A stretch of 64,000 bases of DNA from Streptomyces sp. NBC_01454 (GTDB lineage: Bacteria; Actinomycetota; Actinomycetes; Streptomycetales; Streptomycetaceae), in the NCBI RefSeq assembly GCF_036227565.1, contig NZ_CP109460.1, positions 2,046,001 to 2,110,000 of the forward strand, read 5' to 3'. The position numbers and the translations under genes are program-made. This document shows, one piece after another, positions 26,941 through 35,210 of this stretch. Every line of letters starts with the position of its first letter. Position 1 is the stretch's first letter. The notes beneath the pieces were generated by a model. The model had not been told where the DNA came from and did not search any database. It was given only the letters and a program-made list of their open reading frames with translations.

Positions 26941-28041
26941 TCACCAGTCCTCCTCGCGCGCGGCCACGTACCGCAGCACACCCCACATGCTGTGGGCGCC
27001 CGCCTCCGACGGTGTGCTGTCCCGGCAGTTCTCCAGCTCCTTGCGCAGGGCCGGCGCGTCGATGCCGCTGCCGATCATGACGAGCTGGGTGCACCGCTCC
27101 TCGCCCTTCGGCCACGGCGAGGGGTAGAAACGCAGGAAGTCACCGACCGCGTGCAGCGTGAACTTCTGGCGGTTCTCCGGCACGTCGAAGTGGACGAACC
27201 CCTTGATGCGGTAGAGACCGGCCGGGCGGCTGTCGAGGAAGTCCATGAGGCGGCGCGGGTGCATCGGCTCGGTGGAGGTGAACTCCACGCTCTGGTAGGC
27301 GGCGTGGAAGTGGCCCTCCGCGTGGGCATGGTCGGGGTGAGCGCAGTGGCCGTCGCAGTCGTGGGCGGCGTCCTCGTTCGCCACGGCCTCGCGCAACAGG
27401 TCCTCGAAGGACAGCTGCCGTACGGCCGGGTCGTCGCCCTCCCCCGGCGCGCGGTCGAAGAACAGCTCCGGGTCGACCCGGCCGTACGCCGTGCAGATCA
27501 CGGGCCGGCCGGGAGCGAGGTCGGCGAGGGTGGCGATGAGTTCCTGTCGTGCCGCGTCGCCGATGCGGTCGGCCTTGTTGAGCACCACGATGTCGGCGAT
27601 GCCCACATGCCGGTCCAGTTCGGGGTGGCGGGCCCTGGTGTCCTCGAATTCGGCGGCGTCGACGACCTCGATCAGGCCGCCGTAGACGATCCGGTCGTTC
27701 TCGCTGGCGAGGATCATCCGGATGAGTTCCTGCGGCTCGGCCAGTCCGCTGGCCTCGATGACGATCACATCGATGCGGGCTGCGGGGCGGGCGAGCCGTT
27801 CCAGGTAGGTGTCCAGTTCGCTGGTGTCCACGGCACAGCACAGACAGCCATTGCCGAGCGAGACCATCGAGTCCACCTGTCCGGCGACGGTCATGGCATC
27901 GATCTCGATGCTGCCGAAGTCATTGACGATCGCGCCGATACGGGTGCCGTCGCCGGTGCCGAGCAGATGGTTGAGGAGGGTGGTCTTGCCCGATCCGAGG
28001 AAGCCCGCGAGCACGACGACCGGGATCTGTTGCGTGGCCAA
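26941..28041 (-). CDS. CobW/COG0523 metal-chaperone GTPase
   Basis: 366 residues. G1 loop GFLGSGKT (13-20), the family's metal-binding GCLCC (65-69), Walker B region DVIVIEASGLAEP and NKAD for guanine specificity. A His/Asp/Cys-rich stretch near 235-260 (DCDGHCAHPDHAHAEGHFH) should bind Zn or another divalent metal; a CobW C-terminal domain follows. TTG start supported by GGAGG at spacing 7; a nearby ATG is out of frame. I looked for a Zur box upstream and did not find one. Likely delivers zinc or cobalt to a client enzyme. Confidence 0.9.
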   Translation of the reverse strand: MATQQIPVVVLAGFLGSGKTTLLNHLLGTGDGTRIGAIVNDFGSIEIDAMTVAGQVDSMVSLGNGCLCCAVDTSELDTYLERLARPAARIDVIVIEASGLAEPQELIRMILASENDRIVYGGLIEVVDAAEFEDTRARHPELDRHVGIADIVVLNKADRIGDAARQELIATLADLAPGRPVICTAYGRVDPELFFDRAPGEGDDPAVRQLSFEDLLREAVANEDAAHDCDGHCAHPDHAHAEGHFHAAYQSVEFTSTEPMHPRRLMDFLDSRPAGLYRIKGFVHFDVPENRQKFTLHAVGDFLRFYPSPWPKGEERCTQLVMIGSGIDAPALRKELENCRDSTPSEAGAHSMWGVLRYVAAREEDW

Positions 28042-28152
28042 GGGGGCGCCTCCATGGTGCGGGTGGCGGGCCGCGCGGACCGGCGGCGGACGAGCTGTCG
28101 ATCGTAACGGACCGCCGGCTGCGGGGGCCCGGCTCGGCCGCCGCACCGCCCG

Positions 28153-29322
28153 CTATCGGAGCGCGGTGGCGGGCAGCGGCTGCGGCGGGGGCGGGCCCAC
28201 GTACCGGGCGGCCGGCCGGATGATCTTCGAGTCCTCGGCCTGCTCCAGGATGTTGGCGCTCCAGCCGACCACGCGGGCCGCGCAGAAGGTGGGCGTGAAC
28301 ATCTCGCGCGGCAGCCCGCACAGCTCCATGACGACGCCCGCGTAGAGCTCCACGTTCGTGTGCAGCTCACGGCCGGGCTTGAGCTCGGCCAGCAGCGCTT
28401 CGACCCTCGCCTCCACCTGGACGGCGAAGTCCACCAGCGGGCCGCCGAACTGTTCGGCGACCCCTCGCAGCATCCTCGAACGCGGGTCCTCGGTGCGGTA
28501 GACGGAGTGGCCGAACCCCATGATCCGGTCCCCGCGGAGGACACTGTCGCGGATCCAGGAGTCGATGCGGTCAGGGGTACCGATGGCGTCGAGCATGTCC
28601 AGTGCGCGACTGGGGGCACCGCCGTGCAGCGGCCCGGAGAGCGCGCCGACGGCGCCTACGAGGCAGGCCGCGAGGTCGGCACCGGTGGAGGCGATGACGC
28701 GTGCGGTGAAGGTCGAGGCGTTGAATCCGTGGTCGATGGTGGAGATCAGATACGCCTCGATCGCCCGGACACGCTCCGGGTCCGGTTCTTCGCCCGTGAG
28801 CATGTAGAGGTAGTTGGCCGCGTGACCGAGGTCCGCACGCGGCTCGACAGGCTGGAGACCCTGACCGAGCCGGTGCAGCGCGGTGATCAGCGTCGGTACT
28901 GCGGCGCATGCGGCGAGGGCGTCGGTACGGCGGCGGTCGGCGTCGATGTCGTACAGCGGCCGGAAGCCGGCCGTTGCGCCGAGCAGCGACAACGCGGTAC
29001 GCAGCCCGGCGAGCGGGCCGGAGAGCACACCGGCACGGGCCAGGGCGGGCAACGCGTCGCGTACGGCCGCGGGCAGGGCGCGCAGTGCGGCGGTCTCGGC
29101 CCTGAAGGCGTCCAGCTGCACCGCATCGGGCAGCTCGCCGTGGAACATCAGGTACCACACGTCCTCGAAGCTGCGGGCCGAAGCCAGCTCGACGGCGGAG
29201 TACTGGCGGTAGTGGTAGAAGCCCTCCGCACCCCGGACGTCGCCCAATTGGGTCTCGGTGACGATGACGCCCGCGAGTCCGCGGGGCGCGTCGACCGGTG
29301 CGTTCACCTCGGCGATCGGCAT
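28153..29322 (-). CDS. Citrate synthase-like protein with Asp-to-Glu catalytic change
   Basis: 389 residues with the citrate synthase fold. The two catalytic histidines are present: H233 in GPLHGGAPS and H272 in GFGHSVY. The third catalytic residue, normally Asp in NVDFY, is Glu here (E325 in NVELYAG). CoA- and oxaloacetate-binding landmarks IDHGFNASTF and the final aromatic region are kept. Divergent from a second, HTH-bearing citrate synthase across 113 bases. It may be a slow citrate or 2-methylcitrate synthase or a subunit of a mixed oligomer. It is not the only citrate synthase expected in this genome. Confidence 0.87.
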   Translation of the reverse strand: MPIAEVNAPVDAPRGLAGVIVTETQLGDVRGAEGFYHYRQYSAVELASARSFEDVWYLMFHGELPDAVQLDAFRAETAALRALPAAVRDALPALARAGVLSGPLAGLRTALSLLGATAGFRPLYDIDADRRRTDALAACAAVPTLITALHRLGQGLQPVEPRADLGHAANYLYMLTGEEPDPERVRAIEAYLISTIDHGFNASTFTARVIASTGADLAACLVGAVGALSGPLHGGAPSRALDMLDAIGTPDRIDSWIRDSVLRGDRIMGFGHSVYRTEDPRSRMLRGVAEQFGGPLVDFAVQVEARVEALLAELKPGRELHTNVELYAGVVMELCGLPREMFTPTFCAARVVGWSANILEQAEDSKIIRPAARYVGPPPPQPLPATALR

Positions 29323-29354
29323 GGCTGATCTCCTTGCTCTCCCTCACCCGAATA

Positions 29355-29409
29355 ATTGATCCGACTGTCCATTCTCGACTCAATACTTGTCAATATTGAT
29401 TCCATCAAT
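29355..29409. promoter_or_regulatory. AT-rich operator candidate between divergent citrate synthase genes
   Basis: In a 72% GC neighbourhood this 55-base stretch is AT-rich and symmetrical: ATTGAT-TCC-ATCAAT (29395-29409) is a perfect dyad, overlapped by the 10-bp palindrome TCAATATTGA (29390-29399), with a further ATTGAT half-site at 29355 and CTCAAT at 29379. It lies where both promoters must be. The HTH domain of the rightward gene is the obvious candidate ligand. Confidence 0.65.
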
Positions 29410-29435
29410 GTGGACGGTCCGGATACGGTGGCCCC

Positions 29436-30686
29436 ATGGCAGACCAGCAGGAAGCGGCATCGGGCCGGGGCGGACAGCGGCTGAGCACCCGGGAGACGGC
29501 CGAACGGCTCGGCGTGAAGTCGGAGACGGTGTACGCCTATGTCAGCCGTGGCCAACTGACCAGCCGCCGCGAGCCGGGCAGTCGCGGCAGCACCTTCGAC
29601 GCGAAAGAGGTCGACGCACTGGCCCGTCGCGCCGGCCGCCGCGAACCCTCGACGCCGGGCAGCGAGTTGGCGATCCGCACCGGCATCACTCTGATCGACC
29701 GCGATCACTGTTACTTCCGCGGCGTCGACACATCAGAACTCGCCGCCCACTACAGCTACGAAGAAGTCGCCGAGTGGCTGTGGTCCGGCGAACTGCGCCC
29801 CGGCATCCGCTTCACCGCACCGCGCGACGCGCTGGCAGCTGCCCACCGCGCCGTTGAAGCGCTGCCGGCACACAGCGGACCGATGGACCGGCTACGGGTC
29901 GGCGTGATCGCCGCTGCGCACACCGACCCGCTCCGATTCGACCTGTCCGAAGACACCGTCGTCGATATCGCGCGCAGCCTCATCCCGACACTCGTCGACG
30001 CCTTGCCGCCGCACGCCCCGAAGCCACCAGCCGACGGCGCTCTCGCTGCACGCCTCTGGTCACGACTGACCGCGGAACCTGCCGATGCCGAGGCCCTCCG
30101 TGTGCTGGACGCCGCATTGGTCCTGCTCATCGACCACGACCTCGCGGCCTCGACGCTCGCGGTCCGGGTCGCCGCCTCCGCCCGCGCCCATCCGTACGCG
30201 ATCGTTTCGGCCGGGTTCGGGGCCTTGGACGGCGTGCTGCACGGCGCGGCAAGCGGATTTGCCCACCGGATGCTGGTGGAGGTACTGGACCGGGGCAGCG
30301 CGGCCGCCGTCGTGGCCGACCACCTGCGGGCCGGCCGACGGGTGCCAGGGCTCGGCCATCGCCTCTATCCCGGCGAGGACCCGCGGGCTCGCACCCTGTT
30401 CCGGCTTCTGGAGGAGGTGCCACGTGCCCATCCCGCCCTGCAGGCCGCCCGTGAAGTGATCACCACCACGGCCCGGCACACGGAGCTGCACGCCAATGTC
30501 GACCTGGCACTGGCCGTACTCACCGCTTCCACAGGCATGCCCGCCGAGGCCGGCGAAACGATCTTCGCTATTGCCCGCACAGCCGGCTGGATCGCGCACG
30601 CCCTGGAGGAATACACCGAACACCCCCTCCGCATGCGCCCCAGCGGCCAGTACCACGGCCGCCGTCCACCACAGCCATTGCCGTGA
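29436..30686 (+). CDS. Citrate synthase-like protein with N-terminal helix-turn-helix
   Basis: 416 residues. Residues 14-66 form an excisionase/MerR-like helix-turn-helix (LSTRETAERLGVKSETVYAYVSRGQL...DAKEVDALARR), followed by a citrate synthase domain with the complete catalytic triad: H269 (VLHGAAS), H308 (GLGHRLYP) and D356 (ANVDLA). The domain is somewhat shortened at its small-domain insert. An enzyme fused to a DNA-binding module suggests a metabolite-sensing repressor, with the palindromes just upstream as target. ATG start without an evident ribosome site. Confidence 0.88.
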   Translation: MADQQEAASGRGGQRLSTRETAERLGVKSETVYAYVSRGQLTSRREPGSRGSTFDAKEVDALARRAGRREPSTPGSELAIRTGITLIDRDHCYFRGVDTSELAAHYSYEEVAEWLWSGELRPGIRFTAPRDALAAAHRAVEALPAHSGPMDRLRVGVIAAAHTDPLRFDLSEDTVVDIARSLIPTLVDALPPHAPKPPADGALAARLWSRLTAEPADAEALRVLDAALVLLIDHDLAASTLAVRVAASARAHPYAIVSAGFGALDGVLHGAASGFAHRMLVEVLDRGSAAAVVADHLRAGRRVPGLGHRLYPGEDPRARTLFRLLEEVPRAHPALQAAREVITTTARHTELHANVDLALAVLTASTGMPAEAGETIFAIARTAGWIAHALEEYTEHPLRMRPSGQYHGRRPPQPLP

Positions 30687-30862
30687 GTGATGAGTTCGCG
30701 GGGCGCGGACGCTTCTCCATACGGAGCCGACGCCGAGACACCGACCCCGCCCACCACGACCGGCCTCGGCACTGCTGAGCTGCCCGCGAAGACTCCCAGG
30801 CAAGGCAACGCGACTTCGCCGTCACCCGCTGGGGGACCACCCGGCGTCGGGCACTCAGCGGA

Positions 30863-30881
30863 TGAGGTTAGGCTCACCTAT
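30863..30881 (+). promoter_or_regulatory. Iron box (DmdR/IdeR-type operator)
   Basis: TGAGGTTAGGCTCACCTAT matches the Streptomyces iron-box consensus TTAGGTTAGGCTCACCTAA at 17 of 19 positions. It abuts the GTG start codon of the next gene, so bound repressor would block both promoter and start. Predicts derepression under iron limitation. Confidence 0.88.
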
Positions 30882-31880
30882 GTGAGTACCTGTGCCACCG
30901 CTTCCCGTGAATCGGCCGAATCTCTCACCGCGACGGCGGCCACCGCCCGGACCTGGCTGCTCATCGAGCAGACGGGACCCTGGGGAGCCCAAGCGTTGAC
31001 GGACAGTCACCTCGATCCTGATGTCGGCCGGGCCCTGGAGGCCGCGACCGCGGGGACGGGCGTACGTGTCGCCCTGATCCGCCGACCCGGGCGTCATGCC
31101 GACTGCCACGGCACGTCCCGGCGCCGGATGTTCCTGGCGCACACCGCCCCCGGACGCACCTGGATCCGCACCACCACCGCCACCGACCCGCGAGCGGCTC
31201 TCGGTCTGGATTTCAAGGCTTTGGGGGCAGGCGAGCACCACAACCTCTGGGAGCCGTACATCGGTGAACCGCTGGTCCTCGTGTGCACCAACGGCAAGCG
31301 GGACCGCTGCTGCGCCCTGCTCGGGCGCCCGCTGGCCGCCGAGCTCGCCGCCGACGGGGCCGAGGCCTGGGAAGTCACCCACATCGGAGGGCATCGCTTC
31401 TCCCCCACGCTGTTCGTCCTCCCCTACGGCTACGCCTACGGACGCGCCTCGGCCCCCCTCGTCAAGGAGGCTGTGGAAGCGGCGCGCGACGGACGGATCA
31501 CGATCGACCACTGTCGTGGCCGCTCGGCGTGGGACCGGCCGGGCCAGGCCGCCGACCTGGCGGTCCGCGAGCTGCTCGGGGAGGACCGGGCGGACGCACT
31601 CGACGTCGTACGGACCGACACGGTGCGGCCCGAACCGAGGCCGGCCGACAGTTCGATGCCCGGTAGCTCTGCGCTCACGGGAGCCTCCTCCGCGTGGGCT
31701 GTCACCGTGGCGCACTCCGACGGCCGCAGCTGGCAGGTCACCGTCGAACAGCGGGCCGATGGTGCTGCGGCGCCCGCCAGCTGTGGTGCGCCGCTCGGTC
31801 CACCGGCGCGTATGGCCGTTGTCTCCATCGCCGCGGTGAACCGTATGCCGGGGAGGACGGCGCAGGCTGTCGGCAGCTGA
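30882..31880 (+). CDS. Sucrase/ferredoxin-like family protein (iron-regulated)
   Basis: 332 residues of the thioredoxin-fold sucrase/ferredoxin-like family. The N-terminus STCATASRESAESLTATAATARTWLL fits the family only from this GTG, although the frame is open to an ATG at 30687. Conserved cysteines occur in HADCHGTSRR, CTNGKRDRCCALLGRP and IDHCRGRS; the CTNG...RCC region is the likely [2Fe-2S] site. The iron box ends at the base before the GTG and no Shine-Dalgarno is present, so the transcript is probably leaderless. A role in iron or siderophore-linked electron transfer is inferred from regulation. Confidence 0.85.
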   Translation: MSTCATASRESAESLTATAATARTWLLIEQTGPWGAQALTDSHLDPDVGRALEAATAGTGVRVALIRRPGRHADCHGTSRRRMFLAHTAPGRTWIRTTTATDPRAALGLDFKALGAGEHHNLWEPYIGEPLVLVCTNGKRDRCCALLGRPLAAELAADGAEAWEVTHIGGHRFSPTLFVLPYGYAYGRASAPLVKEAVEAARDGRITIDHCRGRSAWDRPGQAADLAVRELLGEDRADALDVVRTDTVRPEPRPADSSMPGSSALTGASSAWAVTVAHSDGRSWQVTVEQRADGAAAPASCGAPLGPPARMAVVSIAAVNRMPGRTAQAVGS

Positions 31881-32491
31881 CCGCAAGGGTTCCGCCGCGC
31901 ACCCGCCTGGCGCTTCATCGCCGTCGTCCCTCACCCGAGGCACATCGGGGACTTCGACTCTGCCGAGTCGACGACCCCGAGGCCGGTGACCACCGCAGCT
32001 CGACGGTGCTGTCCCTGCGGGCGGGCGAGGCTCCTCCTGCGGCATACGCCTCCGCCAGGACCACGTGAGACTGCAGGCGAATCGCACTGACCAGCCGCGC
32101 CGGGACAGCGCGCCCCCGGCGCGGAGGCGACCGGGCGGGGCCCCACCAGCCACCCTCCACGACTTACGCCAGGCCCCGCAGCCCTCCCCCGTCCACCGCA
32201 TGACCACTCCCTTCCGCGCGCCCCATCGCGCACCTCGCCCTGCAACCGGTGGTCCTCAAACCGCCGCCCGCAGAGCCCAGTCGGCTTCACCGTTCGAGGC
32301 TAAGTGCGCACTTTCCGCAACCGACAGGCCTGTGGATAACTCCGCGCAGCAGCCGAAGGCGCCTTCCGCGGCGGCCCGTGATCGGACGCGGTCGGGCGAC
32401 GTCACGTATGCGTCGCCACCCGGCCACGCTCCGAATTCGCCCCCGTGAGGGATTACCGGCCCGACCATCACCGCACTTACTGTTCGTTCGT
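31881..32491. other. Gene-free 600-base stretch before the CitA-type kinase
   Basis: Several overlapping open frames exist on both strands, all Arg/Pro/Ala-rich in the way of chance high-GC frames, none with a ribosome site. The right third is less GC-rich. The only recognisable element is a DnaA box at 32331. It probably contains the promoter of the kinase gene; TTACTGTTCGTTCGT directly before the kinase ATG hints at a short or absent leader. Confidence 0.5.
32331..32339 (-). promoter_or_regulatory. Isolated DnaA box
   Basis: TGTGGATAA, i.e. TTATCCACA on the minus strand, a perfect match to the classical 9-mer. It lies inside the 14-base string CCTGTGGATAACTC, which recurs exactly at 52275 in the paired-box palindrome. 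Confidence 0.55.
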
Positions 32492-34372
32492 ATGGGCGAA
32501 AAGGAAGAGTCCGTTCCGCGCCCGAGCGCCACGGAGCCCTCGGGTTCCGCGCCGCTTCCCGCCGCCGCAATTGTCTCCCGGGGCACCAGCGGCAAGCCGC
32601 GCGATGCCACGCATGCGCCCGGCGGTCGGCCGGCCCAGCCCGACCGCGAACCGGTCGTCTCCAGGTTGCGTCGACCGCACCTGGGCTGGCCCCGGAAGGT
32701 GTTCTCCCAGGTCCTGATGGTGCAGTTGGCCATCGCCGCGGGAGTCACGGCACTGGCCACCGGTCTGTTCCTCGCCCCGCTCAGTGCGCAACTCGATGAT
32801 CAAGCGATGCGTCGTGCCCTGTCCATCGCGCAGACCACCGCCGCCGAATCACGTCTCGACGACGCCCTGGAGTCCTCCCGCCCGACACGCCACGGCCCCG
32901 TGCAGAACGAGGCGGAGCGGATTCGCGCCGCCACCGGAGCCGAGTACGTGGTGATCATGGACAAGCGGGGAGTGCGTTGGTCCCACACCGACCCGGCCGA
33001 GATCGGGCGCCATGTCTCGACCGACCCCAGCGTCGTGCTCTCCGGCCGGCAAGTCATGCAGATTGACGAAGGCACTCTCGGCCGGTCCGCACGCGGCAAG
33101 GTCCCGCTCCGTGACGAGCAAGGCAAGATCGTCGGAGCGGTGTCCGTCGGCATCGCGTACAAGAGCGTGCAGGAACGGCTGCTCTCCACCGTCCCCCAGC
33201 TGCTTGCGTACGCCGGCGGGGCGCTCGCCGTGGGCGCTCTCGCCGCTTACCTCGTCTCCCGCCGCCTCCAGCGCCGTACGCACGATTTGGCGTTCTCCGA
33301 CATCTCCGCGCTGCTCGCCGAGCGGGAAGCAATGCTGCACGGCATCCGTGAGGGGTTCCTCGCGCTCGACAGGCAGGGCCGTATCCGCCTCATGAACGAC
33401 GAGGCGCAGCGCCTCCTGGAGCTCCGTGCCGAGGACATCGGCCGTCCCCTGGAAGCGGCTCTGCCTCCCGGTCGTACGACCGATGTGCTGGCCGGCCGTG
33501 TGTCAGGGGCGGACCTGCTGGCCGTCAGCGGGCACCGGGTCCTGGTGGCGAACCGCATGCCGACCGAGGACGGAGGTGCCGTCGTCACCTTGCGCGACCG
33601 CACGGAGCTGGAACGGCTCGGCCGCGAACTGGACGGCACCCGGGGCCTCATCGATGCCCTACGCGCCCAGGACCACGAGCACGCCAACCGGCTGCACACG
33701 CTCCTCGGACTGCTCGAACTCGGGCTGCACGAAGAGGCAGTGGAGTTCGTGACACAGGCCGTGGGCGTGCACCGTGCGACCGCCGAGCAGGTCACCGAGC
33801 GTATCCACGATCCGCTGCTGGCCGCCCTCCTGGTGGGCAAGGCCACCGTCGCCACCGAGCGCGGCGTCTCCCTCAGCATCTCGCCCGATGCGTACCTGCC
33901 CGACCGTCTGGTCGATCCGCACAGCCTCGTCACCGTGCTCGGCAACCTCGTGGACAACGCCTTGGACGCCGCGTCAGGTGAACGGGACGCCCTCGTGGAA
34001 GTGGAGGTTCGCACCATCGGCCGAACCGCCGTCCTGCGGGTCAGCGACAACGGGCCGGGCGTGCCCGAAGCACGTCGCGCCGAGATCTTCACCGAGGGCT
34101 GGACGACCAAGGATCCGCCCTCCCACGGGCAGCGCGGCATCGGTCTGGCGCTCGTGCGGCGTCTCGCCGAGCGCTATGGAGGCAGCGCCGAGGTCGGCGA
34201 GCGCCCCCGTGGTGGTGCGGTATTCACGGTGACGGTCCCTGACGCACTGTCCGATGAGCTGCCGGCGGGGCGTGAAGCGCCCCTCCAGGAGGCAGTCGCA
34301 GAATCCGCCAGCACCAGACGGGCCACGGCGAGCACGCGCCTTCCCGGAGGCGCAACGGGGGGCGGCCGATGA
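32492..34372 (+). CDS. CitA/DcuS-type sensor histidine kinase
   Basis: 626 residues. Disordered N-terminus about 1-65, TM1 about 70-92, a periplasmic-type Cache sensor about 100-225 (with VVIMDKRGVRWSHTDPAEIGR typical of carboxylate sensors), TM2 about 232-252, a PAS domain, then the family H-box DHEHANRLHTLLGLLELG and an ATPase domain (NLVDNALDA, DNGPGVP, RGIGLALVRRL). The tail is low-complexity. Overlaps the next gene by four bases (ATGA). Family members sense citrate, C4-dicarboxylates or similar acids. The start is uncertain because no Shine-Dalgarno is visible. Confidence 0.9.
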   Translation: MGEKEESVPRPSATEPSGSAPLPAAAIVSRGTSGKPRDATHAPGGRPAQPDREPVVSRLRRPHLGWPRKVFSQVLMVQLAIAAGVTALATGLFLAPLSAQLDDQAMRRALSIAQTTAAESRLDDALESSRPTRHGPVQNEAERIRAATGAEYVVIMDKRGVRWSHTDPAEIGRHVSTDPSVVLSGRQVMQIDEGTLGRSARGKVPLRDEQGKIVGAVSVGIAYKSVQERLLSTVPQLLAYAGGALAVGALAAYLVSRRLQRRTHDLAFSDISALLAEREAMLHGIREGFLALDRQGRIRLMNDEAQRLLELRAEDIGRPLEAALPPGRTTDVLAGRVSGADLLAVSGHRVLVANRMPTEDGGAVVTLRDRTELERLGRELDGTRGLIDALRAQDHEHANRLHTLLGLLELGLHEEAVEFVTQAVGVHRATAEQVTERIHDPLLAALLVGKATVATERGVSLSISPDAYLPDRLVDPHSLVTVLGNLVDNALDAASGERDALVEVEVRTIGRTAVLRVSDNGPGVPEARRAEIFTEGWTTKDPPSHGQRGIGLALVRRLAERYGGSAEVGERPRGGAVFTVTVPDALSDELPAGREAPLQEAVAESASTRRATASTRLPGGATGGGR

Positions 34373-35043
34373 TCAACGTACTGGTCGTGGACGACGACGT
34401 GCGCGTGGCAAAGATCAACGCAGCGTATGTCGCCAAGACTGACGGGTTCCGGGTCAGCTGCCTCGCGCACACCGCCGCGGAAGCCCTCGCGGCCCTGGAG
34501 AGCCACCCCGTCGACTTGATCCTCCTGGACCACTATCTTCCCGACAGGACAGGGCTCCAGCTGGTCGGCGACCTGCGACGCCGCGGTGTGCTCACCGACG
34601 TGATCATGGTGACGGCCGCGCGCGACATCGCCACCGTGCACGCTGCCATGCGTCACGGCGCACTGCAGTATCTGGTCAAGCCGTTCACCTTCGCCGGCCT
34701 GCGCTCCAAGTTGGAAGGCTATGCCGCACTGCACCGCACCTTTGCGGGCGGCGGACAGGCGGAGCAGTCCGAAGTGGACCGGATCTTCGGCACGTTGGCA
34801 TCCGCCAACGCGGGTCCCGCCGAGTTGCCGAAGGGACACTCCACCGCCACCGCGGACCGCGTGCGCTCGGTACTGCGCTCCGCGGAAGCCTCGCTGTCCG
34901 CGCAGGACGTCGCTGTTCAGGCGGGGCTGAGCCGGCAGACGGCGCAGCGCTACCTCAAGCTCCTGGAGCGCGCAGGGCGGGTGCGCCTGACCCTCAAGTA
35001 CGGCGAGACCGGCCGCCCCGAGCACCGCTACGAGTGGGTCTAG
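34369..35043 (+). CDS. CitB-type response regulator
   Basis: 224 residues. Receiver domain 1-120 with D8-D10 pocket, phospho-acceptor D54 (LILLDHYLPD) and K104 (LVKPF). The C-terminal helix-turn-helix (LSAQDVAVQAGLSRQTAQRYLKLLERAG) is of the CitB/DpiA class. Translationally coupled to the kinase. Ends 167 bases from, and convergent with, a sodium:solute symporter gene, which is a reasonable regulatory target though not proven by position. Confidence 0.92.
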   Translation: MINVLVVDDDVRVAKINAAYVAKTDGFRVSCLAHTAAEALAALESHPVDLILLDHYLPDRTGLQLVGDLRRRGVLTDVIMVTAARDIATVHAAMRHGALQYLVKPFTFAGLRSKLEGYAALHRTFAGGGQAEQSEVDRIFGTLASANAGPAELPKGHSTATADRVRSVLRSAEASLSAQDVAVQAGLSRQTAQRYLKLLERAGRVRLTLKYGETGRPEHRYEWV

Positions 35044-35069
35044 GCCGGCCCATCGCCACCCCGGGAGCG

Positions 35070-35089
35070 ACGGGCATAGACGGGCATAG
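35070..35089. repeat. Two tandem 10-mers between convergent genes
   Basis: ACGGGCATAG is repeated exactly twice head to tail in the 167-base gap between the CitB-type regulator and the symporter. No stable terminator hairpin is seen around it. Confidence 0.7.
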
Positions 35090-35210
35090 GGGTGACGACG
35101 TGTACGGGGCCGAGGGCCGGACCGCCGCACAGCCGTCCCGGTCCCGCCCGTCCTGCCCCGTCCCCTCCGAGTCCAGGGCCTGCCCGCCCCGGGACTCATC
35201 GGTCATGCTC

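Noticed and set aside
28042..28152. Zur box upstream of the CobW-type GTPase
   Set aside because: No TGAAAATGATTTTCA-like sequence in the short gap; the region is GC-rich without symmetry.
32065..32448. 127-codon frame before the CitA-type kinase
   Set aside because: Pro/Arg/Ala composition typical of chance frames and no ribosome site; the DnaA box and likely promoter lie inside it.
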